Shown here: piece by piece, positions 63,155 to 64,000 of the stretch
Numbering within the stretch: the stretch's first letter is position 1
How the letters are laid out: each line of letters starts with the position of its first letter
NCBI GenBank assembly: GCA_020401865.1
Contig: JADCAS010000020.1
Span: 62,001 to 126,000 of the forward strand
Length of the DNA: 64,000 bases
Reading direction: 5' to 3'
Origin: Phenylobacterium sp.
GTDB lineage: Bacteria > Pseudomonadota > Alphaproteobacteria > Caulobacterales > Caulobacteraceae
Made by a program: the position numbers and the translations under genes
The notes under the pieces: model-generated
The model's input: the letters and a program-made list of their open reading frames with translations, nothing else
Told to the model about the DNA's origin: nothing
The model's database searches: none

Positions 63155-64000
63155 ATGAGCGAGTCCGAAACCTCCAGCGACGTCGACGCCGCCACCCTCA
63201 GGGCCCTGATGGGCCGACCCGACTACCTGCGCTTCTGGCTCTCCCGGGTGGCCGCGACCCTGGGCGTCCAGATCCAGAGCGTGGCCCTGGGCTGGCAGGT
63301 CTACGCCGTGGCGCGGGAGACCATGAACGTCGCCCAATCGGCTTTCTTTGTCGGGATGATCGGCCTGGCCGCCTTCATCCCGGTCTTCCTGCTCGCCCTG
63401 CCCGCCGGCGAGGCGGCGGATCGCTACGACCGTAAGACGATCCTGCGGCTCTGCTACGCCGCGGAGATCGCCACCGCCCTGGTCCTGGTCGCCGCCTCCG
63501 TCTTCGGATTCGCCAGCCTGACCCTGCTGCTGGTCCTGTCAGCGGCCTTCGGGGCCAGCCGCGCCTTCATGGGGCCGGCCGGGACGGCGCTGGGGCCCAT
63601 GCTTGTGCCCCGGTCCCTCCTGCCCCGCGCCATCGCCCTGAACTCCCTCGCCTGGCAGGGCGCCTCCATCATCGGGCCCGCCATCGGGGGCCTGCTGGTC
63701 GCCCTGTCTCCGGCCGCCTCCTACGCTGGCGCCGCGGGCCTCTATCTCTTCGCCCTGGCCTGCATCCACGGGATCCGGGGGAACACCCAGCCCGAGGTCA
63801 ATCCCGGCTCCCGCTGGGCCCTCATGAAGGAGGGGCTGGCCTATGTCTGGACCAACAAGATCGTCTTCGGCGCCATCTCTCTGGACCTCGTGGCCGTCCT
63901 GCTCGGCGGGGCGACCGCCCTCCTCCCCGTCTTCGCCCGCGACGTCCTGCATGTGGGGCCCGAGGGCTTCGGCCTCCTGCGCGCCAGCCCCGCCATCGGG
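63155..64000 (+). CDS. MFS transporter, N-terminal part (cut by window end)
   Basis: The first 282 residues are present; the frame is still open at the window edge. After a polar N-terminus, MGRPDYLRFWLSRVAATLGVQIQSVALGW begins helix 1, and the loop motif AGEAADRYDRKTIL (about 85-98) is the MFS motif A (G-x-x-x-D-R-x-x-R-R type). Seven or eight helices are visible. The pattern fits the EntS/DUF894-like exporter subgroup. Substrate unknown. No strong ribosome-binding site precedes the ATG. Confidence 0.88.
   Translation, partial: MSESETSSDVDAATLRALMGRPDYLRFWLSRVAATLGVQIQSVALGWQVYAVARETMNVAQSAFFVGMIGLAAFIPVFLLALPAGEAADRYDRKTILRLCYAAEIATALVLVAASVFGFASLTLLLVLSAAFGASRAFMGPAGTALGPMLVPRSLLPRAIALNSLAWQGASIIGPAIGGLLVALSPAASYAGAAGLYLFALACIHGIRGNTQPEVNPGSRWALMKEGLAYVWTNKIVFGAISLDLVAVLLGGATALLPVFARDVLHVGPEGFGLLRASPAIG

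Noticed and set aside
62425..63435. Plus-strand 336-codon frame crossing several genes
   Set aside because: It lies antisense to the acetyltransferase and small hypothetical genes and then runs in the wrong frame of the MFS gene.

Overview
The window is a high-GC alphaproteobacterial chromosome segment, most likely from the Caulobacteraceae (Caulobacter, Phenylobacterium or Brevundimonas relatives). The evidence is the gene content: a PleC-like histidine kinase beside pepN, a CycHJKL-type cytochrome c maturation operon next to htrA, glnE, a petABC bc1 operon, a DUF2336 protein, and the ubiK-lgt-midA-pgeF-prs-rplY-pth-ychF order. The genus is inferred. No rRNA, tRNA or CRISPR array was seen.

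Layout. 1-9.3 kb is accessory. It holds an unrecognised protein, a DinB protein, a small membrane gene split by an IS256-family element (2299-3725), a translationally coupled reductase / PLP decarboxylase / membrane protein operon (3987-6969), an exported Ala/Pro-rich protein with a duplicated 60-bp segment, a DsbA-like oxidoreductase and a 48-residue membrane protein. 9.8-14 kb carries pepN and the kinase.

13.9-30.9 kb is a nearly unbroken minus-strand run, with many 4-nt overlaps. In transcription order it holds a YcgN-type protein, a DnaJ-class chaperone, PepSY protein plus response regulator and kinase, CcmI-CcmE-CcmF-CcmH, HtrA with its own regulator and kinase, GlnE, and an EF-hand / ECF sigma / anti-sigma-like / periplasmic metal-sensor-like operon. 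Heme attachment, periplasmic proteolysis and envelope sensing lie side by side, which suggests a cell-envelope quality-control neighbourhood.

31-40 kb holds an ABC-F ATPase and an SsuABC/TauABC-like importer. The last 206 bp of its permease gene recur 2.15 kb downstream. The 1.9 kb between the two copies holds a HTH regulator, a DUF2975 membrane protein and an NTF2-like protein. DUF2336, ilvE, a two-component pair, a DUF2147 protein and proC follow.

44-54.7 kb is the housekeeping run from ubiK to ychF. It is interrupted just after prs by a 2.86-kb mobile unit (48167-51030). This unit has one ISNCY/IS1202-type transposase and carries a VOC gene, a broken acyl-CoA ligase, a DUF1330 gene and another gene fragment. 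It is bracketed by an exact 15-17 bp direct repeat.

54.7-64 kb has petABC, trmL, hemF, and a minus-strand run of a glutamine amidotransferase, a CCA/poly(A) polymerase-type enzyme, a Nudix hydrolase, a DUF1285 protein and an acetyltransferase. It ends in an MFS transporter cut by the window edge.
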